Source: Pseudomonadota bacterium (GTDB lineage: Bacteria; Pseudomonadota; Alphaproteobacteria; Acetobacterales; Acetobacteraceae). Taken from it: 64,000 nt of DNA. Location of the stretch: assembly GCA_021798915.1 (NCBI GenBank), contig JAJZBM010000006.1:1-64000 (forward strand), written 5' to 3'. The position numbers and the translations under genes are program-made. The notes under the pieces were generated by a model. It was given only the letters and a program-made list of their open reading frames with translations, searched no databases and was not told where the DNA came from. Numbering within the stretch: position 1 is the stretch's first letter; each line of letters starts with the position of its first letter. Shown in pieces: positions 35,352 to 44,605 of the stretch.

Positions 35352-35861
35352 ATGGCGCGGGTGATCCTGGTTCTCGGCGGGGCGCGTTCGGGGAAAAGCG
35401 CCGAGGGCGAGCGCTTGGTCGCGCGCCATCCCGGCCCGCTCGCCTATATCGCGACCGCCGAGGCCGGGGATGCGGAGATGGCGGCACGCATCGCCGCCCA
35501 TCGCGCCCGGCGCGGGCCACGCTGGCGGGTGGTCGAGGCGCCGATCGACCTCGCCGCCGCGATTCGCGGCGCGGCGGAAGCGCCGACGCTGGTCGATTGC
35601 CTGACCCTTTGGCTCTCCAATCTGATGCTGGCCGGCGCCGATATCACAGCGGCGACCACGGCGCTGGAAGAGGCGCTCGCTGCCCACCCCGCGCCCATCG
35701 TTCTGGTCGCGAACGAGGTCGGGCTCGGCATCGTGCCCGATAACGCGCTCGCGCGCCGGTTCCGCGATGCCGCCGGCAGCCTCAACCAAACGCTTGCGGC
35801 GCGGGCCGATCAGGTGCTGATGATGGTCGCCGGCTATCCGATCGAGGTGAAACGCGCATGA
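35352..35861 (+). CDS. cobU: Adenosylcobinamide kinase / adenosylcobinamide-phosphate guanylyltransferase
   Basis: 169 residues (CobP in Pseudomonas naming). Bifunctional: phosphorylates adenosylcobinamide and transfers GMP to it. P-loop VLGGARSGKSAEGE at the N-terminus, the guanylylation region RIAAHRARRGPRW, and VDCLTLWLSNLM and VANEVGLGIVPDNALARRFRD. Divergent from cobW. The stop overlaps the cobO start (ATGA). Confidence 0.95.
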   Translation: MARVILVLGGARSGKSAEGERLVARHPGPLAYIATAEAGDAEMAARIAAHRARRGPRWRVVEAPIDLAAAIRGAAEAPTLVDCLTLWLSNLMLAGADITAATTALEEALAAHPAPIVLVANEVGLGIVPDNALARRFRDAAGSLNQTLAARADQVLMMVAGYPIEVKRA

Positions 35862-36475
35862 CCCCAATTCCCGAACACGACGACGAAGCGCGGCACCGCG
35901 CCCGCATGGCCAAGCGCAAGGCGGTGCAGGACGCCGAGGTCGCGGCGAAAAACATCGAAAAAGGCCTCCTCATCGTCCATACCGGGCCGGGCAAGGGCAA
36001 ATCGACAGCGGCGTTCGGTCTCGCCTTGCGCATGCTCGGCCATGAGCGGCGGGTCGGCGTGGTGCAATTCATCAAAGGCGCCTGGCAAAGCGGCGAGCGG
36101 GCGGCGCTGGCGCGCTTCGGCGACCTGATCGAATGGCACACGCTCGGCGAAGGCTTCACCTGGGAAACCCAGGACCGCGCCCGCGATATCGCCGCCTGCG
36201 CCCAGGCCTTCGCGGTGAGCGAGCGCCTGCTGGCACGCGAAGACATCGCGCTCGTCATCCTCGATGAACTCAACATCGCGCTTCGTTATGATTATCTCGC
36301 GCTCGATCGCGTTCTTGCCGCACTCGCGGCGCGGCCGGCGATGCAGCACGTCGTGATCACCGGGCGCAACGCCAAGCCCGATTTGTGCGCGCAAGCCGAT
36401 CTGGTCACCGAAATGACGCTTGCGAAACATCATTTCGCCGCCGGCGTCAGGGCGCAGCAGGGCATAGAGTTTTAG
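35858..36475 (+). CDS. cobO: Cob(I)yrinic acid a,c-diamide adenosyltransferase
   Basis: 205 residues, CobA/CobO family. Adds the adenosyl ligand to cobalt. Signatures: LLIVHTGPGKGKSTAAFGLALRM (P-loop), VVQFIKGAWQSGE, FTWETQDR and LVILDELNIALRYDYL. Overlaps cobU by 4 bp. A double-hairpin repeat follows before cobQ. Confidence 0.95.
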   Translation: MTPIPEHDDEARHRARMAKRKAVQDAEVAAKNIEKGLLIVHTGPGKGKSTAAFGLALRMLGHERRVGVVQFIKGAWQSGERAALARFGDLIEWHTLGEGFTWETQDRARDIAACAQAFAVSERLLAREDIALVILDELNIALRYDYLALDRVLAALAARPAMQHVVITGRNAKPDLCAQADLVTEMTLAKHHFAAGVRAQQGIEF

Positions 36476-36502
36476 AAATTTTATGATAGGGGCAAAGGTT
36501 TT

Positions 36503-36639
36503 GTTCTTTTTTGAAAAAAAGAACCAAAAAACTTTTATCCGTTGGGCAGTGCCTGCGGCACTGCCCGCTCTGAGGAGACTTGCCACTCCGAGAAAACGGG
36601 AAGAAAGTCTTTTTGCTTCTTTTTCTTCAGAAAAAGAAG
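36503..36639. repeat. Double-hairpin intergenic repeat, copy G
   Basis: End hairpins at 36503-36524 (GTTCTTTTTT type) and 36616-36639 (CTTCTTTTTC type), with a perfect central stem GGGCAGTGCC-tgc-GGCACTGCCC (36544-36566). It is in the opposite orientation to copies A and C and 137 bp long, so the spacers vary. It lies between codirectional cobO and cobQ and ends 13 bp before the cobQ ATG. Confidence 0.85.
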
Positions 36640-36652
36640 AGATTTTTTGCCA

Positions 36653-38107
36653 ATGACAGCGCGTGCATTAATGCTCCAGGGCACCGGCTCCAGCGTCGGC
36701 AAATCGCTGATCGTCGCTGGGCTATGTCGTGCCTTTGCGCGGCGCGGGCTGCGTGTCGCCCCCTTCAAGCCACAGAACATGTCCAACAACGCCGCGGTGA
36801 CGGCGGAGGGCGGCGAAATCGGGCGGGCACAGGCGTTGCAGGCGAGAGCTGCGTATAGCGCGCCGAGCGTGCATATGAACCCGGTTCTGCTCAAGCCACA
36901 AAGTGAAACCGGGGCGCAGATCGTGCTGCGCGGCGCGGTGGTCGGGACGGCGCCGGCGCGCGCCTGGCAGACGAGAAAACACACGTTTCTGCCTGCGATA
37001 TTGGAGAGTTTTGCCATACTCGGTGCGGCGCACGACCTGATCCTGGTCGAGGGCGCGGGCAGCCCGGCCGAGGTCAATCTTCGCCCCAACGACATCGCCA
37101 ATATGGGATTCGCGCGCGCGGCGCATCTTTCCGTGGTGCTGGTCGGCGATATCGACCGTGGCGGCGTGATCGCGAGCGCGATCGGCACCAAAACCGTACT
37201 CTCCGCCGAAGACCAAGCCATGATCAAAGGATTCATCATCAACCGTATGCGTGGTGATCCCTCTCTGTTCGCCGACGGGATGGATTTCATCGCCGCCCAC
37301 ACCGGCTGGACGCCGCTCGGCCTCGTGCCTTTTTTTCCGCAAGCGCGCCATTTGCCGGCCGAGGACGCGGCCGACCTCACGCCACGCGCGGGGATCGGGG
37401 GACGGCTTCGCATCACCGTCCCCATCTTACCGCATATCGCCAATTTCGATGATTTCGACCCGCTTTTCGCCGAGCCCGAGGTTGCGTTGACGCTCGCCGC
37501 GCCTGGCGCGCCGCTGCCGGGGGCGGATGTCATCCTTCTGCCGGGTTCGAAAGCGACACGTGCCGATCTCGCGGCATTGCGCGCCGAAGGGTGGGACATC
37601 GATCTTCTCGCCCATCACCGCCAAGGCGGCGCGGTCATCGGGATTTGCGGCGGGTTTCAAATGCTCGGCGAGGAAATCGCCGACCCGGACGGGATCGAGG
37701 GCGAAGCGGGCGCCTCGCCTGGGCTCGGCCTGCTCGCGCTGCGCACCGTTCTCGGCCCGAAGAAGCGTCTCGCCACGGTGGCCGGCATCAATCTGTGCGA
37801 TCAGACCCCGGTCCGCGGCTATGAAATGCATCTCGGCGAAAGCGTCGGCCCCGCGCTCGCCCAGCCGCTGCATCGCCTCGCCGATGGCACAACGGACGGC
37901 GCGGCCTCGCCCGATGGTCGGGTGTTCGGAAGTTATCTGCACGGTATTTTCGCCGATGACGCGGCCCGCGCCGGCTGGCTCGCGCGCTTCGGCGCGGCCT
38001 CGCGCTTACCGTCGTTCGACGGACTGATCGAGACCACCCTCGATGACCTCGCCGATCACCTTGCCCGCCATATCGATCTCGATGCCCTGCTCAGCCTCGC
38101 GCGATGA
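36653..38107 (+). CDS. cobQ: Cobyric acid synthase
   Basis: 484 residues. Amidates side chains b, d, e and g using glutamine and ATP. It begins [20 protein letters not shown], then [20 protein letters not shown] and [21 protein letters not shown]. The C-terminal glutamine amidotransferase domain has the nucleophile in [13 protein letters not shown] and the His in GSYLHGIF. The ATG at 36653 has no clear Shine-Dalgarno because the repeat sits right before it. Its 3' end overlaps the convergent cobD by 17 bp. Confidence 0.96.
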   Translation: MTARALMLQGTGSSVGKSLIVAGLCRAFARRGLRVAPFKPQNMSNNAAVTAEGGEIGRAQALQARAAYSAPSVHMNPVLLKPQSETGAQIVLRGAVVGTAPARAWQTRKHTFLPAILESFAILGAAHDLILVEGAGSPAEVNLRPNDIANMGFARAAHLSVVLVGDIDRGGVIASAIGTKTVLSAEDQAMIKGFIINRMRGDPSLFADGMDFIAAHTGWTPLGLVPFFPQARHLPAEDAADLTPRAGIGGRLRITVPILPHIANFDDFDPLFAEPEVALTLAAPGAPLPGADVILLPGSKATRADLAALRAEGWDIDLLAHHRQGGAVIGICGGFQMLGEEIADPDGIEGEAGASPGLGLLALRTVLGPKKRLATVAGINLCDQTPVRGYEMHLGESVGPALAQPLHRLADGTTDGAASPDGRVFGSYLHGIFADDAARAGWLARFGAASRLPSFDGLIETTLDDLADHLARHIDLDALLSLAR

Positions 38108-39056
38108 GGGCAAGCAGGAGAACCACGGCAAGGCTGAACGCGACGGCCCGGCGATAAAGTACGAGCGCGCGGGCGAGATCGCGCGCATTGGCTGCCGTGC
38201 GCCCCTCGCCCATCCAGGCATCGAGAACCCGCTCCCCGCCATAGACACGCGGCCCGGCGAGGCGAAGACCAAGGGCTTCGGCCATCGCCGCCTCCGGCCA
38301 GCCGGCATTGGGCGAGCGGTGATGGCGTGCATCGCGCAAAGCCCCGCGCAACGTAGCAAACGCGCGCCCCGGGGCTGCCAGCGCGAGCAAGAGGGCTGCG
38401 AGACGCGCGGCGGGAAGGTTGAGCAGATCATCGCAGCGCGCCGCGGCGAATCCGAAATCCGCGAAGCGCGCGTTGCGATGGCCGATCATGCTGTCGGCGG
38501 TGTTCGCGGCCTTATAGAGCGCAAGCCCGGGAAGGCCGAGGAGCGCGCACCAGAACGCCGGCGCGATGACGGCATCGGAAAAATTCTCGGCCAAACTCTC
38601 AATCGCGGCGCGAATGACGCCGGCTTCGTCCAAAGTCTCGGGATCGCGCCCGACGATATGCGCAACCGCCGCTCGCCCGCCGGCGAGACCGCCCCGCGCC
38701 AGCCCGGTTGCGACGGCGCGGACATGAGTGTGGAGACTCCGGCTCGCAAACAGTGTCGAGGCGACGAGACCGAGCGCGAGATCGCCCGCGATACCGGGCA
38801 GAAGGCGATGGCCGAGTTTCTCACACATAAAAGCCGGGAGCACGGCCGTGAGCAGCACCAGCGCCAGCGTCAGCGCGCCCAGCGCCCGGCGCCATGCCGG
38901 CGCGAGGTGGGCGCGGTTGAACCGATGCTCGAGCCGCGTGATCAGCGCGCCGAGCCAGGTGACGGGATGGCCGAGGCGGCGGTAAAGCGGATCTGGATAG
39001 CCGAGCGCGGCTTCGAGGATCAGGCCGGCGGCAAGGAGGGTGAGATGATCGCGCAT
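38091..39056 (-). CDS. cobD: Adenosylcobinamide-phosphate synthase (CobD/CbiB)
   Basis: 321 residues, integral membrane protein with several hydrophobic helices. Attaches the aminopropanol (phosphate) arm to adenosylcobyric acid. Signatures: [67 protein letters not shown] and [16 protein letters not shown]. The start at 39056 is 26 bp from the divergent cobC. Confidence 0.94.
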   Translation of the reverse strand: MRDHLTLLAAGLILEAALGYPDPLYRRLGHPVTWLGALITRLEHRFNRAHLAPAWRRALGALTLALVLLTAVLPAFMCEKLGHRLLPGIAGDLALGLVASTLFASRSLHTHVRAVATGLARGGLAGGRAAVAHIVGRDPETLDEAGVIRAAIESLAENFSDAVIAPAFWCALLGLPGLALYKAANTADSMIGHRNARFADFGFAAARCDDLLNLPAARLAALLLALAAPGRAFATLRGALRDARHHRSPNAGWPEAAMAEALGLRLAGPRVYGGERVLDAWMGEGRTAANARDLARALVLYRRAVAFSLAVVLLLALIARG

Positions 39057-39082
39057 CGCGGGGCTTTCATGGCGGGTCGGCG

Positions 39083-40114
39083 ATGAGCGGCCAAGAGGCG
39101 AGCAGCCAAGAGGCGCCACCAGCCCATGGCGGCCGGCTCGCAGAGCTGCGCCACCTGTTCCCGCACGCACCGGCGCCGTTCCTCGATCTCTCGACCGGGA
39201 TCAATCCCTATCCCTACAAAGTGCCGCCGCTCGCCCCATCCTGCGCTGATGATGCTCTCACCCGGCTCCCCGAGCCGGAGGCGCGGGCGGCGCTGGAGGC
39301 GGCGGCGGCGCGCGCCTATGGCCTCGCCGATCCCGGCCTGGTGCTCGCCTGCGCCGGCTCGCAGGCACTGATCGGGCTGCTCCCGCTGCTTCGCCCGCGA
39401 TCACTGGTCGCGGTGCTCGCGCCGACCTATGCCGAGCACGCTTTCGCCTGGCGCGCGGCCGGGCATCATGTGCAGGAGGTCGCGACCCTCGCCGACGCGG
39501 CAGCAGCGGACGTGGTCGTGCTGTGCAACCCCAATAACCCCGATGGGCGAACGATCGCGGCCGCTGATCTCCGCGCCTTCGCCGCTCCCTTGGCGGCGCG
39601 CGGCGGCTGGCTGGTGGTGGACGAGGCGTTCGCCGATTTCGCGCCGGCGGGCGTTTCGCTCGCGCCGTCATTCCCGGCGCACGGCGTCATCGTGCTGCGC
39701 TCCTTCGGCAAGGCGAGCGGGCTCGCCGGTCTCCGGCTCGGCTTCGCGCTGGTGCCGGCAGGCCTCGCGCCCCGGCTGCGCGCCGCTCTCGGGCCGTGGC
39801 CGGTCAGTGGCGCGGCGATCGCCATCGGCACCCTGGTGCTCGAAGATGACGCCTGGCGCGCGGCGATGGCGGCGCGGCTCGCCGAGGATGCGGCCCGGCT
39901 CGACGCCGTGCTCGAAGCCGCCGGCCTCACCAAGCGCGGTGGCACGCCGCTCTTTCGCCTCGCCGAAAGCACCGATGCGGCTTCGGTGTTCGAGCAACTC
40001 GGTGCCGCCGGCATCCTGGTGCGCCGTTTCGCCGCCCATCCGCGCTGGCTCCGCTTCGGCCTGCCCGGCGCGGCGTTCGACCGGCTGGCCGCCGCACTCG
40101 CCCTCAGGGCGTAG
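39083..40114 (+). CDS. cobC: Threonine-phosphate decarboxylase-like aminotransferase CobC
   Basis: 343 residues, fold-type I PLP enzyme. Supplies (R)-1-amino-2-propanol O-phosphate, or acts with CobD, for the nucleotide loop. It starts HGGRLAELRHLFPHAPAPFLDLSTGINPYPY, typical of CobC/CobD(Salmonella), and has NPNNPDGR, VVDEAFADF and the PLP-lysine segment VLRSFGKASGLAGLRLGF. Its 3' end overlaps the convergent glycosyltransferase by 11 bp. Confidence 0.93.
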   Translation: MSGQEASSQEAPPAHGGRLAELRHLFPHAPAPFLDLSTGINPYPYKVPPLAPSCADDALTRLPEPEARAALEAAAARAYGLADPGLVLACAGSQALIGLLPLLRPRSLVAVLAPTYAEHAFAWRAAGHHVQEVATLADAAAADVVVLCNPNNPDGRTIAAADLRAFAAPLAARGGWLVVDEAFADFAPAGVSLAPSFPAHGVIVLRSFGKASGLAGLRLGFALVPAGLAPRLRAALGPWPVSGAAIAIGTLVLEDDAWRAAMAARLAEDAARLDAVLEAAGLTKRGGTPLFRLAESTDAASVFEQLGAAGILVRRFAAHPRWLRFGLPGAAFDRLAAALALRA

Positions 40115-41006
40115 CCGCGTCCTTCATCAGCCGGAGCGCCGTGGCCAATGCCGTCTCGACCGAGAGATCGGCCATTGCGTCGCTCTCCCCGAGCGCCCAA
40201 TCGGCATAACGGCCGGCCGGCGCCATTTCGGCGGCGCGGTCGCGCGTCGTTGCGCAGAGCCCGACAGTGGGCACGCCGGCAGCGGCGGCGAGATGCATGA
40301 GGCCGCTGTCATTGCCGACATAGAGCGCGCAGCGTTGCAGACAGGCGGCGGCTTCGGGGAGGCTGAGCTTGCCGCGCAGGTCGATCGCCTCCGGGAGCAG
40401 CGCCAGCAGCGGCGCCGCCATCGCCCGCTCCGTCTCGCCCGGCCCGGCGAACACCGCCGCCACCGCGCCCGGCAATCTTTCCGCCGTGAGGGACCGAAAC
40501 AGAGCCGCGAAATGCGCCGCCGGCCAGGCTTTCGGCGGCCAGTTCGCGGTCGGCCCGAAGCCGATCACCGGACGATCGGCCGGCAAGAGTGCGTCGGCGC
40601 GGGCGCGATCGGCGTCGTTGACCCAGACGACGGGGAGCGGCGCCGGGCTGATGCCGAGGGCGGCGGCGAATTGCTCGTGCTTGCGGCCGATCGAATGCCG
40701 CGGCTTGAGCGCCCGCTTGCGCGCCCAGAGGAAATAGGAGGTCAGGGAGCGGCGGAAATCGACCACCAGATCCCAGCGCGTCCCGACCACTTGCCGCCAG
40801 AGCGCCAGCCAGTGCAGATCATAGCGGCGCTTGTCGAGAATGATGGTGCGCTCGCGGTTCGGCATGCGCGCGAACACCCCCGCCGCGACACCGCCGCAAA
40901 CCACGGTGATGCGCGCCTCTGGATGCGTCCGGATCAGGTGATCCAGCACATTGGTGGTGATCACCGCATCGCCGATGCGGTTGGCGGAGATGAACAGGAT
41001 ACGCAT
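40104..41006 (-). CDS. Glycosyltransferase family 9 (heptosyltransferase-like)
   Basis: 300 residues. The GT9 pattern is clear: MRILFISANRIGDAVITTNVLDHL at the N-terminus and, in the C-terminal half, VIGFGPTANWPPKAWPAAHFAAL and YVGNDSGLMHLAAAAGVPTVGL. Family members transfer heptose or related sugars to LPS core on the cytoplasmic face. The donor and acceptor here are not known. It stands alone, after cobC and before the porin stop. Confidence 0.88.
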   Translation of the reverse strand: MRILFISANRIGDAVITTNVLDHLIRTHPEARITVVCGGVAAGVFARMPNRERTIILDKRRYDLHWLALWRQVVGTRWDLVVDFRRSLTSYFLWARKRALKPRHSIGRKHEQFAAALGISPAPLPVVWVNDADRARADALLPADRPVIGFGPTANWPPKAWPAAHFAALFRSLTAERLPGAVAAVFAGPGETERAMAAPLLALLPEAIDLRGKLSLPEAAACLQRCALYVGNDSGLMHLAAAAGVPTVGLCATTRDRAAEMAPAGRYADWALGESDAMADLSVETALATALRLMKDAATP

Positions 41007-41132
41007 CAGGCGGCGCCCGGGCAGGGGCGGGTTCGTTTCGTTGCCATGCCCCGGCCATAGGCCGCCGGTGCGGCAAACGCAACGCCCGCCCCATCGGCGC
41101 CCCGCCCGCGCCCTGTTGGCGTCCCGTTGGCG

Positions 41133-43007
41133 CTATTGGAACGGATAGTAGCGGAAGCTCAGGATATACATCTGTTCATTGACGGTGGGCGCGCCGCCGA
41201 CGCCACGGAAATCGCCGCGGCGGATATATTCGTATTGCGGGCCGACGAGGAAGACACCGACATTGTTGCCCTCGAGGAAACGCCACCAGCCGCCGATGGT
41301 GACTTCGGTCGCTGAGGAGACATTAGCCACGCATGGCGTGCCGAGCTGAATATCACAGCCGACATTGGAATAGAGCGGGTTGCCGTAGCCATAGGATTTG
41401 CCGCCAGCGTTGAAGTAGCGCCCCCCGACTTCCTCGCGGCCGAGATAGGTGTACGTGTCGATCGCATCGGTGGGATGGCCGATGGCGCCGAGCAGGAACG
41501 TCGCCCCCGGCAAGGGTCTGGCTGCGCCATTGGGGCCGATCGTCGCATCGGGCAGGCCCGAGGAGGTGTAGCGCCCGATGCCATAGCCCGCCATCTCCGT
41601 GGTATAGACGTCGAGTTTCTGGTCGAAGAAGGAATAGAGTGCGGTGCCGCCGATGCCACCCGCCCCCACCACGTGGTTCTGCCCCCCCGCGTCGAGCGTG
41701 GTGCGGGTCTGCATCGAGCGGGCCACCCCGTAGACCTCGTAATGCCCGCCGAAGCCCGGATCGGCGGTGACCTTGAGCACGGCGTCGGGCGTCAATTCGT
41801 TGGTGTAGCTGGTGCCTGAGAAGAAGGTCGGCCCGCCGGGGAAGTAATAGCTCGTGGTTCCCGGCGCTCCGACCCCGTTCGGGCCGACCCCATAGACCGT
41901 CTCGGGGCTTTCGATGGCGAGGCCGACATTGAAAACATTGTCATCGAAGCTCTTGACCAGCCGCAGGCCGAAATTCCGGTTCCAGTCGAAGCCCACCACG
42001 TATTGCGCGTCGGGGTCGATCGGGATCAGCTCTTGGCGCGGCACCATCCCCACCTTGAACGGCACGACGAGCGACCAGATCTCGCCGAACGCCGCATGGA
42101 CCCCGAGATCGGAATCGTCCACCTGCGCGTAGTAGAGACGCCAGCGCGGGGTATAGGAATTGCTTTGGACCGCATTGGCGGTGGGTGGGGCAGAGAGAAA
42201 ATCGCCTTCGAGATAGGCGGCGACCGAAATCGAATCCGAAATATTCCCCTGCGCGAGCGCCGCCCAGCGGCTCTGACGGGCATCACCGCGTATTTCCGAC
42301 ATGTAGTATTGTGGGGAGTTGGGCAACGGAATGGCGGTGCCGAAGCCAGAATTGATACCGGTGGTTTCCGCGTGGTTGCGGTAGATGAGCGGCGCTTCGA
42401 CATAGCCGCCGAGCGAAATGCTGAGCCCGCCGACACGCAGCGAATAGCCGGGCGCCATCTGGGTCAGGATCGCCGGGCTCGCCGAGGAGAGCGAATCGGC
42501 GCCCGGCGGCGGCGGCACCTCGGTGATCGGCACCTGGTCCGAAAACGCCGGCGGCGGCACCGGGTTGACGGTGGTGCCGCCGGCCGCCGGGGGCGCGATG
42601 TTGGGCGGCACTTGCTGCGGCACCAGTGGCGGCGGCGCCCCGCCCTGAGCCTGGCGTTGGTCGGCCGCGAGGGGGGTGGTCGCGATCCCCATGGCGGCGG
42701 CGGTGCCCGGCCCGCCGCCGGGTGTCGCGGCGGCATTGCTCGGGGCGGCATTTTCTGCGGCCTTCAGCTTGGCCGCTTCGGCGGCTTTCGCCTTCGCCTC
42801 GGCAGCGAGCTGCTTTTTCAATTGCTGCAACTGCTTTTGCAGATCCTGGATTTGCTTCTCGACCGCATCCAACCCGTCATCGCTTGCCTGCTGGGCGTGC
42901 GCCGCGAACGGGGCAAGGCTGATGGCGGTCGAAATGGTGGCAAGGGCGGTGGCGAGGGCAAAAGAAACGCGCCGAGAAGGGCGCGCCAGGGGAGAGAAAA
43001 TATGCAT
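41133..43007 (-). CDS. Outer-membrane porin with N-terminal coiled coil
   Basis: 624 residues. Signal peptide ending AHAQQ, then a Lys/Ala-rich coiled coil (VEKQIQDLQKQLQQLKKQLAAEAKAK), a Pro/Gly-rich linker (about 80-175), and a beta-barrel with alternating aromatic strands ending in MYILSFRYYPFQ. A terminal aromatic followed by Q is slightly unusual, since Phe is the common last residue. The coiled coil may form trimers or contact the cell wall. A three-unit Pho-box-like site lies 60-92 bp upstream, so phosphate starvation control is likely. ATG 43007 is preferred over GTG 43010. Confidence 0.82.
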   Translation of the reverse strand: MHIFSPLARPSRRVSFALATALATISTAISLAPFAAHAQQASDDGLDAVEKQIQDLQKQLQQLKKQLAAEAKAKAAEAAKLKAAENAAPSNAAATPGGGPGTAAAMGIATTPLAADQRQAQGGAPPPLVPQQVPPNIAPPAAGGTTVNPVPPPAFSDQVPITEVPPPPGADSLSSASPAILTQMAPGYSLRVGGLSISLGGYVEAPLIYRNHAETTGINSGFGTAIPLPNSPQYYMSEIRGDARQSRWAALAQGNISDSISVAAYLEGDFLSAPPTANAVQSNSYTPRWRLYYAQVDDSDLGVHAAFGEIWSLVVPFKVGMVPRQELIPIDPDAQYVVGFDWNRNFGLRLVKSFDDNVFNVGLAIESPETVYGVGPNGVGAPGTTSYYFPGGPTFFSGTSYTNELTPDAVLKVTADPGFGGHYEVYGVARSMQTRTTLDAGGQNHVVGAGGIGGTALYSFFDQKLDVYTTEMAGYGIGRYTSSGLPDATIGPNGAARPLPGATFLLGAIGHPTDAIDTYTYLGREEVGGRYFNAGGKSYGYGNPLYSNVGCDIQLGTPCVANVSSATEVTIGGWWRFLEGNNVGVFLVGPQYEYIRRGDFRGVGGAPTVNEQMYILSFRYYPFQ

Positions 43008-43066
43008 CACGGGGTCCGCGTCTCTGGTGGGAAAGCGCGCGGACGTTAGCCGTTCAAAATCACCAT

Positions 43067-43099
43067 CTCGTGATCAGTGTGAAGACAATTTTATGACAG
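43067..43099 (-). promoter_or_regulatory. Pho box (PhoB binding site) upstream of the porin
   Basis: On the minus strand three successive 11-bp units read CTGTCATAAAA (43099-43089), TTGTCTTCACA (43088-43078) and CTGATCACGAG (43077-43067). The first two match the 7+4 direct-repeat Pho-box consensus CTGTCAT-A(A/T)A(A/T)-CTGTCAT well. The porin start is 60 bp further on. No phoB, phoR or pst gene is in the window. Confidence 0.6.
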
Positions 43100-43206
43100 A
43101 ATTGTGATGCAGTGTAACTATGCGATATAATTACATGCTCAGGCGCCGGTCGGTGGGGCACCGGCCGATGCGCCAGGATTCGGATCCTCCGCAGATGTTC
43201 GGGTGT

Positions 43207-44337
43207 TCAGATGTAATGCTCGGCCAGGGGCGCGAAGCCGTTGAAACCCTGGCTCGCATAGGTGCTGACATAGGCACCGGTCGCGAGCAGGGTGACGGCG
43301 TCGCCGCTGGCGAGCGCGAGCGGCAGGCGGTAATCGGCTTTCTCATAGAGGATATCGGCGCCATCGCAGGTCGGCCCGGCGATCGCGACCGGGCCGGTCG
43401 CGCCGCCGTCATGCGGGGTCGCGATGGCGTAGCGGATCGCCTCGCCCTCGGTTTCCGCGAGGCCGCCGAAGCGCCCGACATCGAGATAGACCCAGCGGAG
43501 ATCACTCTCCGGGTCGCGCCGGCTGACCAGCACCACCTCGCTCCGCACCGCGCCGGCATCGCCGACCACGAAACGCCCGGGCTCGATGACGATATCGGGC
43601 AGGGCATTGCCGAAATGCCGGGTCAGCGCGCGCGTGATCGCTTGCGCGAAATGGTCGATCCCCGGCACCTCGTCGCGGTAGCGGACCGGAAAGCCGCCGC
43701 CGAGGTTGAGCATGCGGAGATCGACCCCGCGCTCGGTGAGATCGGTGAACAGCATCGCGACCTGCCCGATCGCCGCCTCATAGGCGGCGCCGTGCTTCTG
43801 CTGGCTACCGACGTGAAAGGAGAGGCCGTAGGGGTCGAGCCCGAGTTCGCCGGCGCGCAGCATCAACCCGCGCGCCTGTTCGACGCTGGTGCCGAATTTG
43901 CGCGAAAGCGGCCAATCGGCGCCGTCATTGGCGACCAGGATGCGGCAATAGACCCGGCTTCCCGGCGCGAAGCGGGCGATTTTCTCCAACTCCTCGGCCG
44001 AATCGAAGGCGTAGAGCGAAACCCCGGCTTGATACGCGGCGGCGATGGCGCTCGCCTTCTTGATGGTGTTGCCGAAGCTGATCGCCTCTGGTGCGGCGCC
44101 GGCGGCGAGACAGGCGGCGACCTCCTCGAAGCTCGCGGCGTCGAACGCGCTCGCCAGCCGCGCCAGGCGCGCCAGAATCGGGCGCGCCGGGTTGGCCTTG
44201 ACGGCGTAATAGATGCGCGCGAGCGGGAGGGCGGCGCGGAGCGCGCGGTAATTCTCCTCGACGCGATCGACATCGACCACCAGGCACGGCGCCGCCGGCT
44301 GGTTCTCGGACAAATAACGGGCGATCTTCGGCGTCAT
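43207..44337 (-). CDS. Type III PLP ornithine/lysine decarboxylase
   Basis: 376 residues, alanine-racemase-like fold, typical of bacterial ornithine decarboxylase in polyamine synthesis. PLP lysine Lys47 in YYAVKANP, the glycine loop GGGFPVRY (213-220), EPGRF (252-256) and the catalytic Cys324 in GPTCDGAD. Specificity between ornithine and lysine cannot be settled by reading. The ATG at 44337 overlaps the stop of an upstream 56-codon ORF, so translation may be coupled. Homologues in alphaproteobacteria are often preceded by the speF leader RNA. Confidence 0.92.
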   Translation of the reverse strand: MTPKIARYLSENQPAAPCLVVDVDRVEENYRALRAALPLARIYYAVKANPARPILARLARLASAFDAASFEEVAACLAAGAAPEAISFGNTIKKASAIAAAYQAGVSLYAFDSAEELEKIARFAPGSRVYCRILVANDGADWPLSRKFGTSVEQARGLMLRAGELGLDPYGLSFHVGSQQKHGAAYEAAIGQVAMLFTDLTERGVDLRMLNLGGGFPVRYRDEVPGIDHFAQAITRALTRHFGNALPDIVIEPGRFVVGDAGAVRSEVVLVSRRDPESDLRWVYLDVGRFGGLAETEGEAIRYAIATPHDGGATGPVAIAGPTCDGADILYEKADYRLPLALASGDAVTLLATGAYVSTYASQGFNGFAPLAEHYI

Positions 44338-44504
44338 AGCACCGTGCCTCCCCGGAAAAACAGGCGCCCGTCTGTGGTGAAACGGCGGGCGGAGTTGCGA
44401 AACGGTCGAACGAACCAGCGACCAGACGATTGCCAGAACGCTTGACGTCGTTGCGTAACCACTAAGGTTAGAGGCACGTGCGTTGCTGCGTAGGAGCGGC
44501 ACAT
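44334..44504 (-). CDS. Leader ORF overlapping the decarboxylase start
   Basis: 56 codons starting MCRSYAATHV at 44504, preceded by the very strong GGAGGGGAGGGG. It ends RRFTTDGRLFFRGGTVL with its TGA overlapping the decarboxylase ATG. It is Arg-rich (10 Arg), with clusters TQRRQ, RPFRNSARR and a C-terminal RLFFRGG. By analogy with SpeFL of enterobacteria, an Arg/ornithine-sensing peptide is possible; that is inference. It may also simply couple translation. No similarity to a known protein was recognised. Confidence 0.45.
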   Translation of the reverse strand: MCRSYAATHVPLTLVVTQRRQAFWQSSGRWFVRPFRNSARRFTTDGRLFFRGGTVL

Positions 44505-44605
44505 AGACCCCTCCCCTCCTGGGCGCAAGGGGGTTTGGCGCCCAGGCCGGCATTTTCGGCGCGTATGGGTGGAGCGGGGACGCGGTTCATGCTACTGCCG
44601 CCGGC

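Noticed and set aside
43120-44445. Long plus-strand open frame opposite the decarboxylase gene
   Set aside because: It is a GC-rich antisense shadow with Arg/Asp/Gly-biased composition and no recognisable domain.
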